This document shows positions 8,500-19,600 of a stretch of DNA of 64,000 nt, in pieces; the stretch's first letter is position 1; each line of letters opens with the position of its first letter. The notes under the pieces are model-generated. The model was not told where the DNA came from. It made no database searches and saw only the letters and a list, made by a program, of their open reading frames with translations. Both the position numbers and the translations under genes were made by a program. The DNA comes from Gammaproteobacteria bacterium (lineage in GTDB: Bacteria; Pseudomonadota; Gammaproteobacteria; Pseudomonadales; Cellvibrionaceae): NCBI GenBank assembly GCA_004173475.1, contig SEBU01000009.1:54092-118091 (forward strand), read 5' to 3'.

Positions 8500-9114
8500 G
8501 TGAACAAATTTCTATTATTTATTTTATTAACGGGTCTCTCTAGCTTTGTGCATGCGTCGGGGCTGGGGTGGACCGTTCAGTCTTTTGACTGGAAGAAATT
8601 TGCTGCGGATAAAACCGAAATAGACGCATCTGTCAAAAGATGCATCGCCCTGGATAATGAAGAGGTGCGCTGGTGCGGTGAGCGGGAAATAGTGAAGCGA
8701 TTTATTGGAACGCGTGAACAAAAAGCAACTTCGGTTGGAAACTATGACGCTAAAGATGTTGTCCCGTTAAATTTTGAATATTTCGCAGTACCGGTGTTTA
8801 GGGAAGCCTACAAATTCCAATCGAGAAAAAACCTTACGACCCTGTTTGGGCTTTTTAAAAACGGCCGAAGCGAATGGAAAGATCAATGGACTGGCTGCGA
8901 AGCCTATCCTGACATGTCGTGGGATTGTACTAACGCCTACGTGTTAATGCGGCCTGAAGAGGTGCAAATATTTAGACGCGAGGTTGATAGTCTAATCGGC
9001 AGAAAGATTTCTACTGCCTATGAATATTTTCAGCAGGATTTAGGTGTAATGAAAATAATTTTAGATGCGGCAGTGAAGGATAACAGAGCCCTGCTTTTTT
9101 ATGCGCAGGATTAA
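8500..9114 (+). CDS. Secreted protein of unknown function
   Basis: 204 residues from a GTG start. A clean signal peptide (MNKFLLFILLTGLSSFVHAS) is followed by a mature part with four cysteines (about residues 48, 59, 133, 142) that could form two disulfides and a tryptophan-rich segment around WTGCEAYPDMSWDCT. I do not recognise a family. It lies 9 bases after the SRPBCC gene, so the two are probably co-transcribed. Confidence 0.65.
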   Translation: MNKFLLFILLTGLSSFVHASGLGWTVQSFDWKKFAADKTEIDASVKRCIALDNEEVRWCGEREIVKRFIGTREQKATSVGNYDAKDVVPLNFEYFAVPVFREAYKFQSRKNLTTLFGLFKNGRSEWKDQWTGCEAYPDMSWDCTNAYVLMRPEEVQIFRREVDSLIGRKISTAYEYFQQDLGVMKIILDAAVKDNRALLFYAQD

Positions 9115-9183
9115 TTCTGCATAATCGAGCGGTTAATCAGTCGTTGCACTCGGTTGATCGAAGTATTTTCAAATAATCATGAT

Positions 9184-9214
9184 GCTAAGTGGTCAAAAAA
9201 ATCGACCACTTAGC
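9184..9214. terminator. Hairpin between converging genes
   Basis: A perfect 11-base inverted repeat GCTAAGTGGTC / GACCACTTAGC with a 9-base loop rich in A. It lies between two converging genes. There is no T run directly after it on the plus strand, so it may be a weak or Rho-assisted terminator. Confidence 0.5.
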
Positions 9215-9295
9215 GTTAGGAAAATAAATAAGAACCCAACTGATGTTTGAAGCTTTTTTATTTCCTTTAAATTATCAGTGGTTTGAAACTTTGCC

Positions 9296-10411
9296 TTATG
9301 GAGTCCAAGCCAATACCGAACATCCCAGCACTTGCTGATAGCCGGTACGGTCATTAACACGGAACACTTCACTTCCAGGTGTATTGGGTAAACCTTTCAC
9401 TTTGCGCAGATCCACAGGTGTATACCATTGGTCACACGAACCCAGGCAACCACCAAAACTGCAAATGCTTCCAGTATCGGTTGTATATGCCACGTAGCGC
9501 CCATCAGGAGACCATTTTGCATTGGCAACCAATTTGGTGTCGGTGAGTTGCTCGAACCCTGATCCATCGATATTCCCTATCCACAAGTCTGGCTCTGGAG
9601 AGGTGGTGCCGAGGCGATCCATGACCATCACGAACTGCTTACCAGTAGGGCTTATCGTAAAATTTCCCATAGTCAGGTCCGCTGGTATTTCTAAATGTCC
9701 CACCGGGGTTTCTTCTATGCTGTCCAGGCTCGCTATTCTCATGTTGCCAGTGTCTATATTGATCAGCATGAAGCGCCCGTCCGGCATCCAGGCAAACCAA
9801 TCTCGGTCTGAAACCACATAGAGCACGTTCATGGTAGAAAGATCTAATACAAATTCCTCAAAGGGGGATATTGAATCTTCACCATGAATGGCTTTGACCA
9901 AGCTTTTGTTGGTCGGCGAAGCGGTTACACCTCGAAGATAGCCATTGACTTGGGTTTGATAAACCGTGCTATTGGTGATGCGATCAATGACGGTGATATC
10001 TGTGTAATCATCGTACACGTTCCAGTCCGTCACTATGTACTGCTTCCCATCCGCCCAAACGTTGACACTGGCCTCATCCGAGGTAGTAATTTGGGTAGGA
10101 AGACTGCCATCAAGATGCGCTAATTGAACCCCATCGCGGTAGTCCAGTGCATAGTTATCATGCCAGAGCACACCTGTCGGGCCCATCGACCCCGATGAGG
10201 ACGGCGCTGATGAGCTCGATATTGATGAGCTTAACGAAGCAGCTGTAGAAGAGGTTGACTCAGACGAGGATTGCATTGAACTCGTGGAAGTAGATGGCGT
10301 AGGAGTATTAGATATTTGTGGAGCGGTTTTAGAACCTCCGCCACTTCCTCCGCACGCTGTGATTAAGGTAAAAAAAGAAAGGGATAAAATTAGCGAGGCG
10401 TATCGTTTCAT
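9296..10411 (-). CDS. Lipoprotein with serine linker and beta-propeller (TolB/WD40-like) domain
   Basis: 371 residues. A lipoprotein signal peptide ends at the lipobox LITAC (Cys20), followed by GGSGGG and a serine/threonine linker (about 30-75). The rest looks like a beta-propeller of the TolB / PD40 type: repeated segments such as TISPTGKQFVMVMDRLG, MPDGRFMLINI and WSPDGRYVAYTTD. These propellers usually bind proteins or ligands at the outer membrane or periplasm; no enzyme motif is visible. The serine linker matches the style of the CAZymes in this window, so it may be a surface-exposed protein of the polysaccharide system (inference). Confidence 0.75.
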   Translation of the reverse strand: MKRYASLILSLSFFTLITACGGSGGGSKTAPQISNTPTPSTSTSSMQSSSESTSSTAASLSSSISSSSAPSSSGSMGPTGVLWHDNYALDYRDGVQLAHLDGSLPTQITTSDEASVNVWADGKQYIVTDWNVYDDYTDITVIDRITNSTVYQTQVNGYLRGVTASPTNKSLVKAIHGEDSISPFEEFVLDLSTMNVLYVVSDRDWFAWMPDGRFMLINIDTGNMRIASLDSIEETPVGHLEIPADLTMGNFTISPTGKQFVMVMDRLGTTSPEPDLWIGNIDGSGFEQLTDTKLVANAKWSPDGRYVAYTTDTGSICSFGGCLGSCDQWYTPVDLRKVKGLPNTPGSEVFRVNDRTGYQQVLGCSVLAWTP

Positions 10412-10815
10412 AAATTCTCCTTCATCGATTGGTCAATTTATCCTTGCAACACTTCCACATTTTTAAATCATGTGGGTAATGAGCGATCGAATCTTAAAAG
10501 GATTTTTTTTATTTTTCCACCGTGCTCCTGTAAAAATTACATTCATCGCGATGAAGTGAAGCCACATTTTTCCGATAATTTAATTTTTACCGTCCAAGTT
10601 TTATTTGGTTGTCGTCAAATCCTACGCGACTTAATACGATGCGTATATTTTTGAGGATAATTTTTGAAAATGAATTTTTTGTGAATTGATATCGGCGAGA
10701 ATAAATGCAAACAACGAAATTAACGCCAGCATCTAGGCATTTGCTTCATTAAATATTTTAGGGTGCTCGCATAGAATTTTGTCACCGCATATCCTTGATA
10801 TCACAAAGCGAAACA
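10412..10815. other. Intergenic region
   Basis: No gene recognised. It contains the promoter region of the minus-strand propeller lipoprotein and a perfect 14-base palindrome TTCATCGCGATGAA at 10542-10555, which could be an operator. The rest is AT-rich with no evident RNA gene. Confidence 0.45.
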
Positions 10816-11022
10816 TCAACGCTCTTTTAAACTATCCGCTTTATGTACTGCTGTCTTATGAGATTTTGTAGTTTCCACTTCATACTGCGGATTATCCTTA
10901 CTCGCTTTTGCGGTGTAATCGCCGACCTTGGTAGATTTGGTTACTTTTTTAACCACTTTTCCGGTCGTTTTACCCTGTGAAGTATTCCACTCTACCGAGT
11001 CGCCTTTTGATAATTCTTTCAT
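10816..11022 (-). CDS. DUF2945 / HVA1-type small Tudor-like protein
   Basis: 68 residues, rich in lysine. The pattern KGDSVEWNTSQGKTTGKVVKK followed by YEVETTKSHKTAVHKADSL matches the DUF2945 (hypervirulence-associated protein TUDOR domain) family: a small SH3/Tudor-like barrel of unknown role, often encoded alone and linked to stress. Start ATG with nearby AGGA motif upstream. It is divergent from the GH8 gene. Confidence 0.8.
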   Translation of the reverse strand: MKELSKGDSVEWNTSQGKTTGKVVKKVTKSTKVGDYTAKASKDNPQYEVETTKSHKTAVHKADSLKER

Positions 11023-11323
11023 AGGATTCTCCGACCAAAATTGATGAATAAATATGTCACGTGGGCTGTGACATTCTTGAGCAAGTAAAGTTTTCTTTAA
11101 ATGGAAGGAGTTTTATACGTTTCGGTTCGCAGTAGCTCATCCAATGCTTCTGCTTGTAATCCTATGTAAAAAGACGTGAGTATGTAAAAGTTAACGTGGT
11201 AAATAAGAGCGACGTTTTTGGGTTGATCAATAAATTCTTGCGGTTCGGCTATTATTTAATCGTGTGAACAACTACTCCTACAAAACGTGTATCGCAAAAG
11301 AACTATTATGAGAGAACAATTAC
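11023..11323. other. Divergent intergenic region DUF2945 / GH8
   Basis: No gene. It contains a 7-base inverted repeat ATGTCAC / GTGACAT with a 7-base spacer (11054-11074) next to the DUF2945 start, possibly an operator. The 200 bases before GH8 are AT-rich and presumably hold its promoter. Confidence 0.4.
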
Positions 11324-12796
11324 ATGCAGAGATATCAACTTAAAACCTTTGGTGTTGCCTTAGCCTTTGCCGCAAGTACGATGGCTATGACTTCCGCATT
11401 TGCAGCTGAAACGTCATCGTCAAACGCAAAACAGACAGCAACCGAGGCGCGTCTTGACAATGGTGCGGGCGCCTATAAAACCGGGCGATACCCAAATCTG
11501 TTTGTTGAGCAGCTGAATAAAACACCAGCAGAAACACGTGCGCGTATCGAGCAATCTTTTCAAAAATTTTTCCACGGCGATGGACAGGAAGAGCGCGTTT
11601 ATTTTGAAACGGGCGCCAACGAAAATGGCACGCTGGCCTACATCACCGACTGGGCAAACAACGACGCGCGCAGTGAGGGTATGAGCTACGGCATGATGAT
11701 CTCTGTTCAGTTGAACAAGAAACGCGAGTTTGATGCGCTGTGGAATTGGTCTAAAACCTACATGCTCAACACCGATCCCAAAAATCCGTCGCGTGGTTAT
11801 TTTGCCTGGTCGATGAATACGGATGGCACTCCGCGCTCAACCAGCGCTGCGCCGGACGGTGAAATGTTTTACGCGATGTCTTTATATTTCGCGGCCCATC
11901 GGTGGGGCAACGGTAAAGGAATTTATAACTATAAAAACGAAGCGGACACTATTTTGCGCGGCATGCGTCATCACGGCGTTTTGATAGGTACAACACCCTT
12001 CCGTGTTCACGCGAATGATCCGTTGATCGATGAACCAGAGATGGGTTGGCCAAGCCCTAACAATCGCGCCGAGCAAGCCAAGGCTGCAAAAGAAGGCAAA
12101 CCGTGGCCTCCTTATAAACGTAGCAATGCTCCGCGTGAAGTCAGCGTTGGGCCTATGGTGGATGAAGAGCACGCTATGGTTCGCTTTGTGCCGGAGACTA
12201 ACCTTCCAGGTACAGATCCCTCCTATCATTTGCCAGGGTTTTACGAACTCTGGGCGCGTTGGGCTCCAAAGGAAGAACGCGCATTTTGGGCGAGAGCTGC
12301 CGAGGCGAGTCGTGATTTGTTTCATAAAGCTGCCCATCCTGAAACTGGTCTTTCACCAGATCGCACCGATTATGACGGTACCCCGTCGATGGGTTGGGAT
12401 GGTAAGCCCAGCATTTATGCGTACGACAGTTGGCGTACCGTGAGCAACATGGCGGTGGATTACAGTTGGTTTAGAAAAGATCCGCGCCAAACAGGCTTGA
12501 CCGATCGTTACCAAAACTTTCTTTTCAAGCAAGGTATTCATACCTTCGCCGACAAATACACGTTGGATGGAAAGCCCATGTCCGATCGTCATTCGGTTGG
12601 AATGGTTGCGGCGGCCGCGGTGGGTAGTTTGGCCGCTACGCAAGGCGATATCTCAAACGCATTCTTGAAAGAATTATGGGACACACCTTTACCTGTTGGA
12701 GAGCAACGTTATTTCGATGGCATGCTATACATATTTAGCATGATGCACCTAAGCGGCGAGTTCAAAATTATTGAACCGCAAAAACCTGTTAAATAA
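11324..12796 (+). CDS. GH8 reducing-end xylose-releasing exo-oligoxylanase type enzyme
   Basis: 490 residues with a signal peptide-like N terminus (cleavage near SAFAAE, residue 27). The body is a full-length GH8 (alpha/alpha)6 barrel. The proton donor lies in ARSEGMSYGMM (E118), and YAYDSWRTVSNMAVDYSW holds the catalytic base (D368), as in the Bacillus halodurans reducing-end xylanase (Rex). The segment YFAWSMNTDGTPRSTSAAPDGEMFYAM is also Rex-like. It should remove xylose from the reducing end of xylo-oligosaccharides, probably in the periplasm. It has no carbohydrate-binding module, in line with action on soluble oligomers. A true GH8 endo-glucanase or xylanase is the alternative. The gene stands alone, with a hairpin at 12817-12844 downstream. 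Confidence 0.85.
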   Translation: MQRYQLKTFGVALAFAASTMAMTSAFAAETSSSNAKQTATEARLDNGAGAYKTGRYPNLFVEQLNKTPAETRARIEQSFQKFFHGDGQEERVYFETGANENGTLAYITDWANNDARSEGMSYGMMISVQLNKKREFDALWNWSKTYMLNTDPKNPSRGYFAWSMNTDGTPRSTSAAPDGEMFYAMSLYFAAHRWGNGKGIYNYKNEADTILRGMRHHGVLIGTTPFRVHANDPLIDEPEMGWPSPNNRAEQAKAAKEGKPWPPYKRSNAPREVSVGPMVDEEHAMVRFVPETNLPGTDPSYHLPGFYELWARWAPKEERAFWARAAEASRDLFHKAAHPETGLSPDRTDYDGTPSMGWDGKPSIYAYDSWRTVSNMAVDYSWFRKDPRQTGLTDRYQNFLFKQGIHTFADKYTLDGKPMSDRHSVGMVAAAAVGSLAATQGDISNAFLKELWDTPLPVGEQRYFDGMLYIFSMMHLSGEFKIIEPQKPVK

Positions 12797-12816
12797 ATAA
12801 CCTACTAAGGAGTCGC

Positions 12817-12844
12817 GCTGAACAGTTTGATCTGACTGTTCAGC
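12817..12844 (+). terminator. Hairpin after GH8 gene
   Basis: Perfect 10-base stem GCTGAACAGT / ACTGTTCAGC with an 8-base loop, 20 bases after the GH8 stop. There is no T run, so termination efficiency is uncertain. Confidence 0.45.
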
Positions 12845-12925
12845 CTAGCCCGCTCGATATAGTATTCAAATTTTTTATTTTTTTCGGTTAACACAGGATT
12901 CAGGCTACATTAGTTATTTTCGTTC

Positions 12926-12945
12926 GTAGAGCAACGTTGCTCTAC
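12926..12945. promoter_or_regulatory. Perfect 20-base palindrome upstream of metallopeptidase gene
   Basis: GTAGAGCAACGTTGCTCTAC is its own reverse complement and ends 22 bases before the ATG at 12968, overlapping the likely leader. It could be an operator or a mRNA hairpin that covers the region before the ribosome binding site (GAGGGA, about 12954-12959). Confidence 0.5.
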
Positions 12946-12967
12946 AACTAATGAGAGGGAACAAGAC

Positions 12968-14044
12968 ATGCTTCAGAAAAAAAACAATACAGCTTTAGGG
13001 AACGAATTTATTTTATTTTCGCAAAAATATTTAACAGTATTTTCGATTTTATTGCTTTTAGTGAGTTGTGGTGGCGGGTCTTCACATCATCAAAATTCGA
13101 ACGCGTCATCATCTTCGTCCTCTTCAGCGAGCTCTGTTGCAGTGATAAGCACGTACAATGTATTGGGTCCTTGCGCAGAAAGCAGTCCGTACACCTTAAC
13201 AATAACGAACGGAAATTTAATAAATTCCGGTCATTTGGAAAAAATGATATGTAATTTTTTCGCAACTTACCCAAAGATAGTCGAGTTACTAAATCCAAAC
13301 GCCTCCAAAACTATTACGTTTACTTTTAGCCCAGGAGCTAATGACATCGCGGCAGCCTACGGAACCAATATAGTTTATCTGACCAGTTATTTAGCGGAGG
13401 CACCTGATGACGTTGATATTGTTGTCCACGAAACAACTCATGCTGCACAGGCGGAATTGGTTGAAAAATTACCACGGTGGATAATAGAGGGTACTGCTGA
13501 TTTTATTCGGGATTTGTATGGCTTGGATAGCAAAAACATTTGGTCCATTCCACGACGCTATGTGGATAATAAAAAACACTACACGAACGGTTATGGTGAC
13601 GCGGCCGGATTTTTTAAATGGATTGATGCGATTTACCGACAAAACCAATTGCCAGTTGCTGCTGAAATTAGCCGCACTACCCTCACTACGCCTTATACAG
13701 ACGATATATGGGTGGCACTCACCGGGAAAAGTTTGGATGCTTTATGGAACGAGTACGTTAACTTTCCTGTTACGCCACCTTACACAACAGGCGTATCTGT
13801 TTTCAACGGTGCGAATTTTACTGGCTACGAAGTAAAGTTGGAACGCGGAAATTATGATCTGCAAGATTTGCTTTCGCTGGGCGTTACCGACAATCAAATT
13901 GCATCCATTAAAATACCTGATGGCTACAAAGTTAAAGTATACGTTGATATTAACTTTGCTGGCGAGCAAAAAGTTTTCACGTCCACTTCACCGGTTATGG
14001 ATGAAGCTATGCTTTTAAAAATATCGTCGCTAATTGTTGAGTGA
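12968..14044 (+). CDS. Lipoprotein metallopeptidase of basic secretory protein type with crystallin-like tail
   Basis: 358 residues. Lipobox LVSC (Cys34) with GGG and a short serine linker. Residues about 85-265 resemble the basic secretory protein (BSP) family of putative zinc peptidases. The zinc motif is HETTHAAQ (H154, E155, H158), followed by LPRWIIEGTADFIRD, which supplies the further conserved Glu/Asp, and a YGDAAGFFKWID segment typical of the family. The last 75 residues (NFTGYEVKLERGNYDL and NFAGEQKVFTSTSPVM) have two beta/gamma-crystallin Greek-key-like motifs. It is probably anchored in the outer membrane and may digest plant wall proteins (inference). Confidence 0.75.
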   Translation: MLQKKNNTALGNEFILFSQKYLTVFSILLLLVSCGGGSSHHQNSNASSSSSSSASSVAVISTYNVLGPCAESSPYTLTITNGNLINSGHLEKMICNFFATYPKIVELLNPNASKTITFTFSPGANDIAAAYGTNIVYLTSYLAEAPDDVDIVVHETTHAAQAELVEKLPRWIIEGTADFIRDLYGLDSKNIWSIPRRYVDNKKHYTNGYGDAAGFFKWIDAIYRQNQLPVAAEISRTTLTTPYTDDIWVALTGKSLDALWNEYVNFPVTPPYTTGVSVFNGANFTGYEVKLERGNYDLQDLLSLGVTDNQIASIKIPDGYKVKVYVDINFAGEQKVFTSTSPVMDEAMLLKISSLIVE

Positions 14045-15518
<1,474 letters not shown>

Positions 15519-15533
15519 TTTACCTAAATTTGT

Positions 15534-16352
15534 TCAAGGATGAACAAATAAATTTTCGTTTAAAAACCTTGCCACGCCATCTTCATAATGTGCTTTGGCG
15601 CGTATCGCATGGGGGAAGAGTGATTTTAAATTTTTGACGGCATTTTCCATCAGTATTGGGTGGGCAACGGTTCTAAACAACTCCACATCGTTCATGCTAT
15701 CGCCAAACGCCATGGTTTGATCTAAAGATATGTTTTGTTTTGCCAGTAATACTTTTAACGCATCCCCTTTGGAAATATTTTTTTGCATTATTTCTAAATA
15801 ATTGTCATCGGAGAAAGTCACATTTAATGATGCAGAAAGATCTTCGCTTATTTGAGCTCGCAACATTAAAAGTTGACTGTGTTCGCCGAAAAACATGATT
15901 TTCAAAGCGGGAGTCATGAGCATCTCTTCTTGGCTAGTTTGCCGATAAAAAAATTGCGATTCGAAATGCGCCTTCAACATTATTTCACAGGGTTTACTGA
16001 CCAACCATTCATTGTAAGTGTAAAGATTGGTGTAAACATCAAATTGATTGCCGAGCCCAATTAACTGTTCGTTAACTGTTAGCGGGAGATTCTCGCACGC
16101 AACAAGCTCGCCATTTGCGTCATGAATATTCGCGCCGTTGCAAGTAATTGCGGAAACATGTCCGCCCAGTTGGTCTATGTAACAACGAATATCGTTAATG
16201 TGTCTGCCAGTGGCAATAATTAAATTAGCGTTTCTCGCCTTCAATTCGTTCAAAGTGCGAAGTGTCAGTTCAGAAAGTCCATGCCTCTCATTAAGTAGTG
16301 TTCCGTCCATATCGAATACAAACGTATTTACAGCGCAGTAATCAGCGGTCAT
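15534..16352 (-). CDS. Cof-type HAD-superfamily phosphatase
   Basis: 272 residues. HAD motif I is FDMDGTLL (nucleophile Asp), motif II lies in LIIATGRHIND, and motif IV is MAFGDSMNDVELF. A C2 cap between motifs II and III fits the Cof/YbiV/YidA subfamily, cytoplasmic phosphatases of sugar phosphates or flavin/pyridoxal phosphate. The gene converges with the esterase gene, with only 15 bases between the stops. Confidence 0.85.
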   Translation of the reverse strand: MTADYCAVNTFVFDMDGTLLNERHGLSELTLRTLNELKARNANLIIATGRHINDIRCYIDQLGGHVSAITCNGANIHDANGELVACENLPLTVNEQLIGLGNQFDVYTNLYTYNEWLVSKPCEIMLKAHFESQFFYRQTSQEEMLMTPALKIMFFGEHSQLLMLRAQISEDLSASLNVTFSDDNYLEIMQKNISKGDALKVLLAKQNISLDQTMAFGDSMNDVELFRTVAHPILMENAVKNLKSLFPHAIRAKAHYEDGVARFLNENLFVHP

Positions 16353-16633
16353 TGGAATTCTCAGTATTGGGTAAGGGATTTTGATGACGGAAATAATATA
16401 TAAATATTATTAGAATAAAATTGGCCTGGTGGATGAATAATGGTTTTTTAACCAATTTACATAATCGCTTGTCGCTAAACAATAGTTTGTTCAAGTTCAA
16501 GAATTATATCCGCATCAAGAGACTCTCGTCTCATTTGAAAGAAAAGTTGGCAGGTAAGTCAGTAATGGGAAACACTTGCGATTGCCTGTTGATTAAGATC
16601 GCGTCGCAATTTCAACAACTCATCGGAGTATAT

Positions 16634-19600
16634 ATGAAGGATGTACGTGAATTTTTGTCGTTCAAAAAGTACGCAAAAAAGTTTATTAAAATTCAGACAG
16701 GCGCAATCCTATTAGGTATTGGCGCCCTGCAGGCCTCGCCCAGTTTTGCTTTAAACGCTACCTACTTTACTCATACGAGCTTGGGAGGTAGTGGTACGCA
16801 AAGGTGTACTGGCAGCGTCAATTGTACGCAAATGACATTGCCTCTTACAGGCATAGATTTAAACGATAACGCCGGTTACAAGTGGACCGTGCCGACTGCT
16901 GGTGAAGCAGACATTTATTTTAATTTGGCGTCCCTCTCAGGTACGCGCAAAATGCGGATAAAAGTTAATGGCGTTAGTGGAAGTGTTATAACTATCTCCG
17001 ACACTTCTGCACCGCGCAATAACAATGGTACTCAATTCGGACCTTATCGTGTTAGCTTGACAGCTTCTTCAAATACGGTGGAATTGACTGACACAGAGGG
17101 CACAACTGAATTTGATGTTTACGCATTAAAAGTTGTATCTGTAGCTGCTAGTACTCTAACTATTAGTTCACCACCCGCCTCTCTATACACTGGCCAAAAT
17201 ATTTCCCTGAGTGCTTCGGTAGATTCCTCCGGTTGGAGCTACCAATGGTCAGTGAAAAATGCACCTGATTATAAAAAACAATTAGCGTCAAGTTTAAACT
17301 GGAACGACATGAGTTACTGTGAAGATTCCAGAACCACTGCACAAGGCGCGACTACAAATTATAAAGTCGGCCAGCGTTTTCGCGGGTATGTAATACCAGA
17401 TGCAACCGGCAGCTATTCAGTGGCTCTAGCGTCAGATGATGCCTCGGAACTACGTTTTTCCAGTGTGGCTAATGCGACTAGCGGAAATAATGTAGCTAGC
17501 ATTAGCGGTTGGACTGCCCCAGGTGATTTTAATGCCGGGCAGGCTAATCAGCAAATTCAAAATATTTATTTGGAGGCAGGAAAAAAATATTATTTTGATG
17601 CTACGCATTTTCAAGGCGGCAATCCTGACCATTTCGCCATAGGTTGGAAAAAGCCGGGCGCTGCTCAATATGAAGTTATTCCCTCAGCGCGATTGCTGAG
17701 TTTGGATAATGCTGCTTCGACTACTCCCGATGGAAAAGTAAATCGAGAAGTGTTCCCGTACGGGCAATTCACGTCATTACAAGGCGTTAAAAGTTCATCG
17801 CAATATTTAAATTCCAAATCAGCTATAACTCTGACTAATTCAACATCCAGTAACATTAGTTTTACACCAACGAAATTTGGTGCTTATGAGTTTGAAGTCA
17901 AGGCTACTCGTAATTCTGAGGTGTTAGTTAAGAGCGTGAAGTTTTATGCTCAAACGCCACTTGCGAACGGCAACGCGGAAAGTGCATTAAGCTCAAATAA
18001 TTGGGTGATACAAAAGAATGGAAGTTCTTCGGCCCTATTTGAAAAAAGAGCAGGCTGTGGAGTAAATAGTTCAGCTTGTTTAGTCATTGATGCACAGGTG
18101 GGGGATTACAGTGCGGGTCGCTTTACTCAGCGCGTGCAATTAAAGCCACAAACAGCCTATCTTTTTACTGCACAACTTCGCGGCCAAAACATCGTCTATC
18201 GCGATCCTAATAATAAAGGAACAAATAACGGCCAATCGGTTGTTGGACCCCACATTAATTATAACTACGGCGGTGGTGAGCGAGTGGCGTTGCCTATCGG
18301 GTCGCAAGGGTGGCAGACAGTCTCATTGGACTTCGGCACAGATCAGTTTGGTAATGCTGATCTAGGAATTGTGATGGGAGATGTATCCGGACAGCTTTTC
18401 ATTGATAACGTACAGGTAGTGGAAATTCCTAGCACCGAATTAACGCGAATTGAATCTGACGCAGTTATATTGAACCTATACAACGACGACATTGCGGCGG
18501 CAGGGGGCTTAACTAACGCTCGAAATCATGCCGACAAAGTGAGTCGTTATATTCGTGGGCTGGAAGATTTGTCCGGTCATTCGCGCTTACAGTGCCATAA
18601 AGAATCAGCTTGGGCTCCGCGCAAGTGGGAAGTTCCTGCGTTGGGAGTAGCTGGCAACCCGATAGTTCACCAACCACATACGGCCTTTGTATTGCAAAAT
18701 TTTTGGCCCACTACTGACGTGATAGATGGAATATTTAGCCACGAATTTTCACATAATTTTGATTTCAATCCCTGGAAATTTGGTAATCATATTTCGCGCT
18801 TTGTAGAGGTTTATCCTCACGATATCTTAAACACAAAGAGGGCGGAAGGTAATGAGGCTTTTGGTAGCTCCACAGTACCTACATGGCGTGAAAAAGAAAC
18901 GGAAAGGAACGAAACTTTCCTTAGCAAGGGTTGTTACAGCTTGGACTACTTCCAGGAAAAAATTCTAGTGTTCAAAGATCATCACGGGTGGGCGGCTATT
19001 AAGACGGTTGCACATAGTGCCACGAGCAATAATTATATTGATTGGCCGCAGGACGAAATACCGCAGAATTTTTATAACCAATATCAAATTTGGTGGCAAA
19101 AACTTGCGGCTATCACGGGTGTTAATGGTTGGACTGCGTATCATACCCAAGCAGAACGTGATGTATTCACAGCTATAACAAACGAGCTTGTAACAGGACA
19201 ACAGCCTTTAGTGTCTCCAAGAACAGCGACCGGTACTAGCCTGGAATTAGGTAGAGCTGCTTTAATTGATCCTGCTCAAGTGGGTTGGGGTGAGCTTGGA
19301 CGCAATTTCAAGAACAAAGGTCAGCAACTCTGCTTGTCTCAGGGACCGGTGGCCAAAGGTCTGTACGCCCATGCTCCTTCAAAATTGCGTTTTGACTTGG
19401 GCGGTCAATGGACTAACTTTTCTGGATCGGCCGGTGTGTTATGGGGGTCGACTCTAGGCACTGTAGTCGGTGTCATAAAAGTTGATGGCGTTGAAAAATT
19501 CCGCAGTTCAATTTTAACGGCCACAGGTTCCCAAGCTCCTTTTTCCATTAACGTTCAAGGCGGTCAAACGCTTGAGCTTGAGTTTACAGAGGGCCCGGAC

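Noticed and set aside
11054..11074. ATGTCAC / GTGACAT repeat considered as a CRP site
   Set aside because: The half-site order is reversed with respect to TGTGA-N6-TCACA, so it is not a CRP site.
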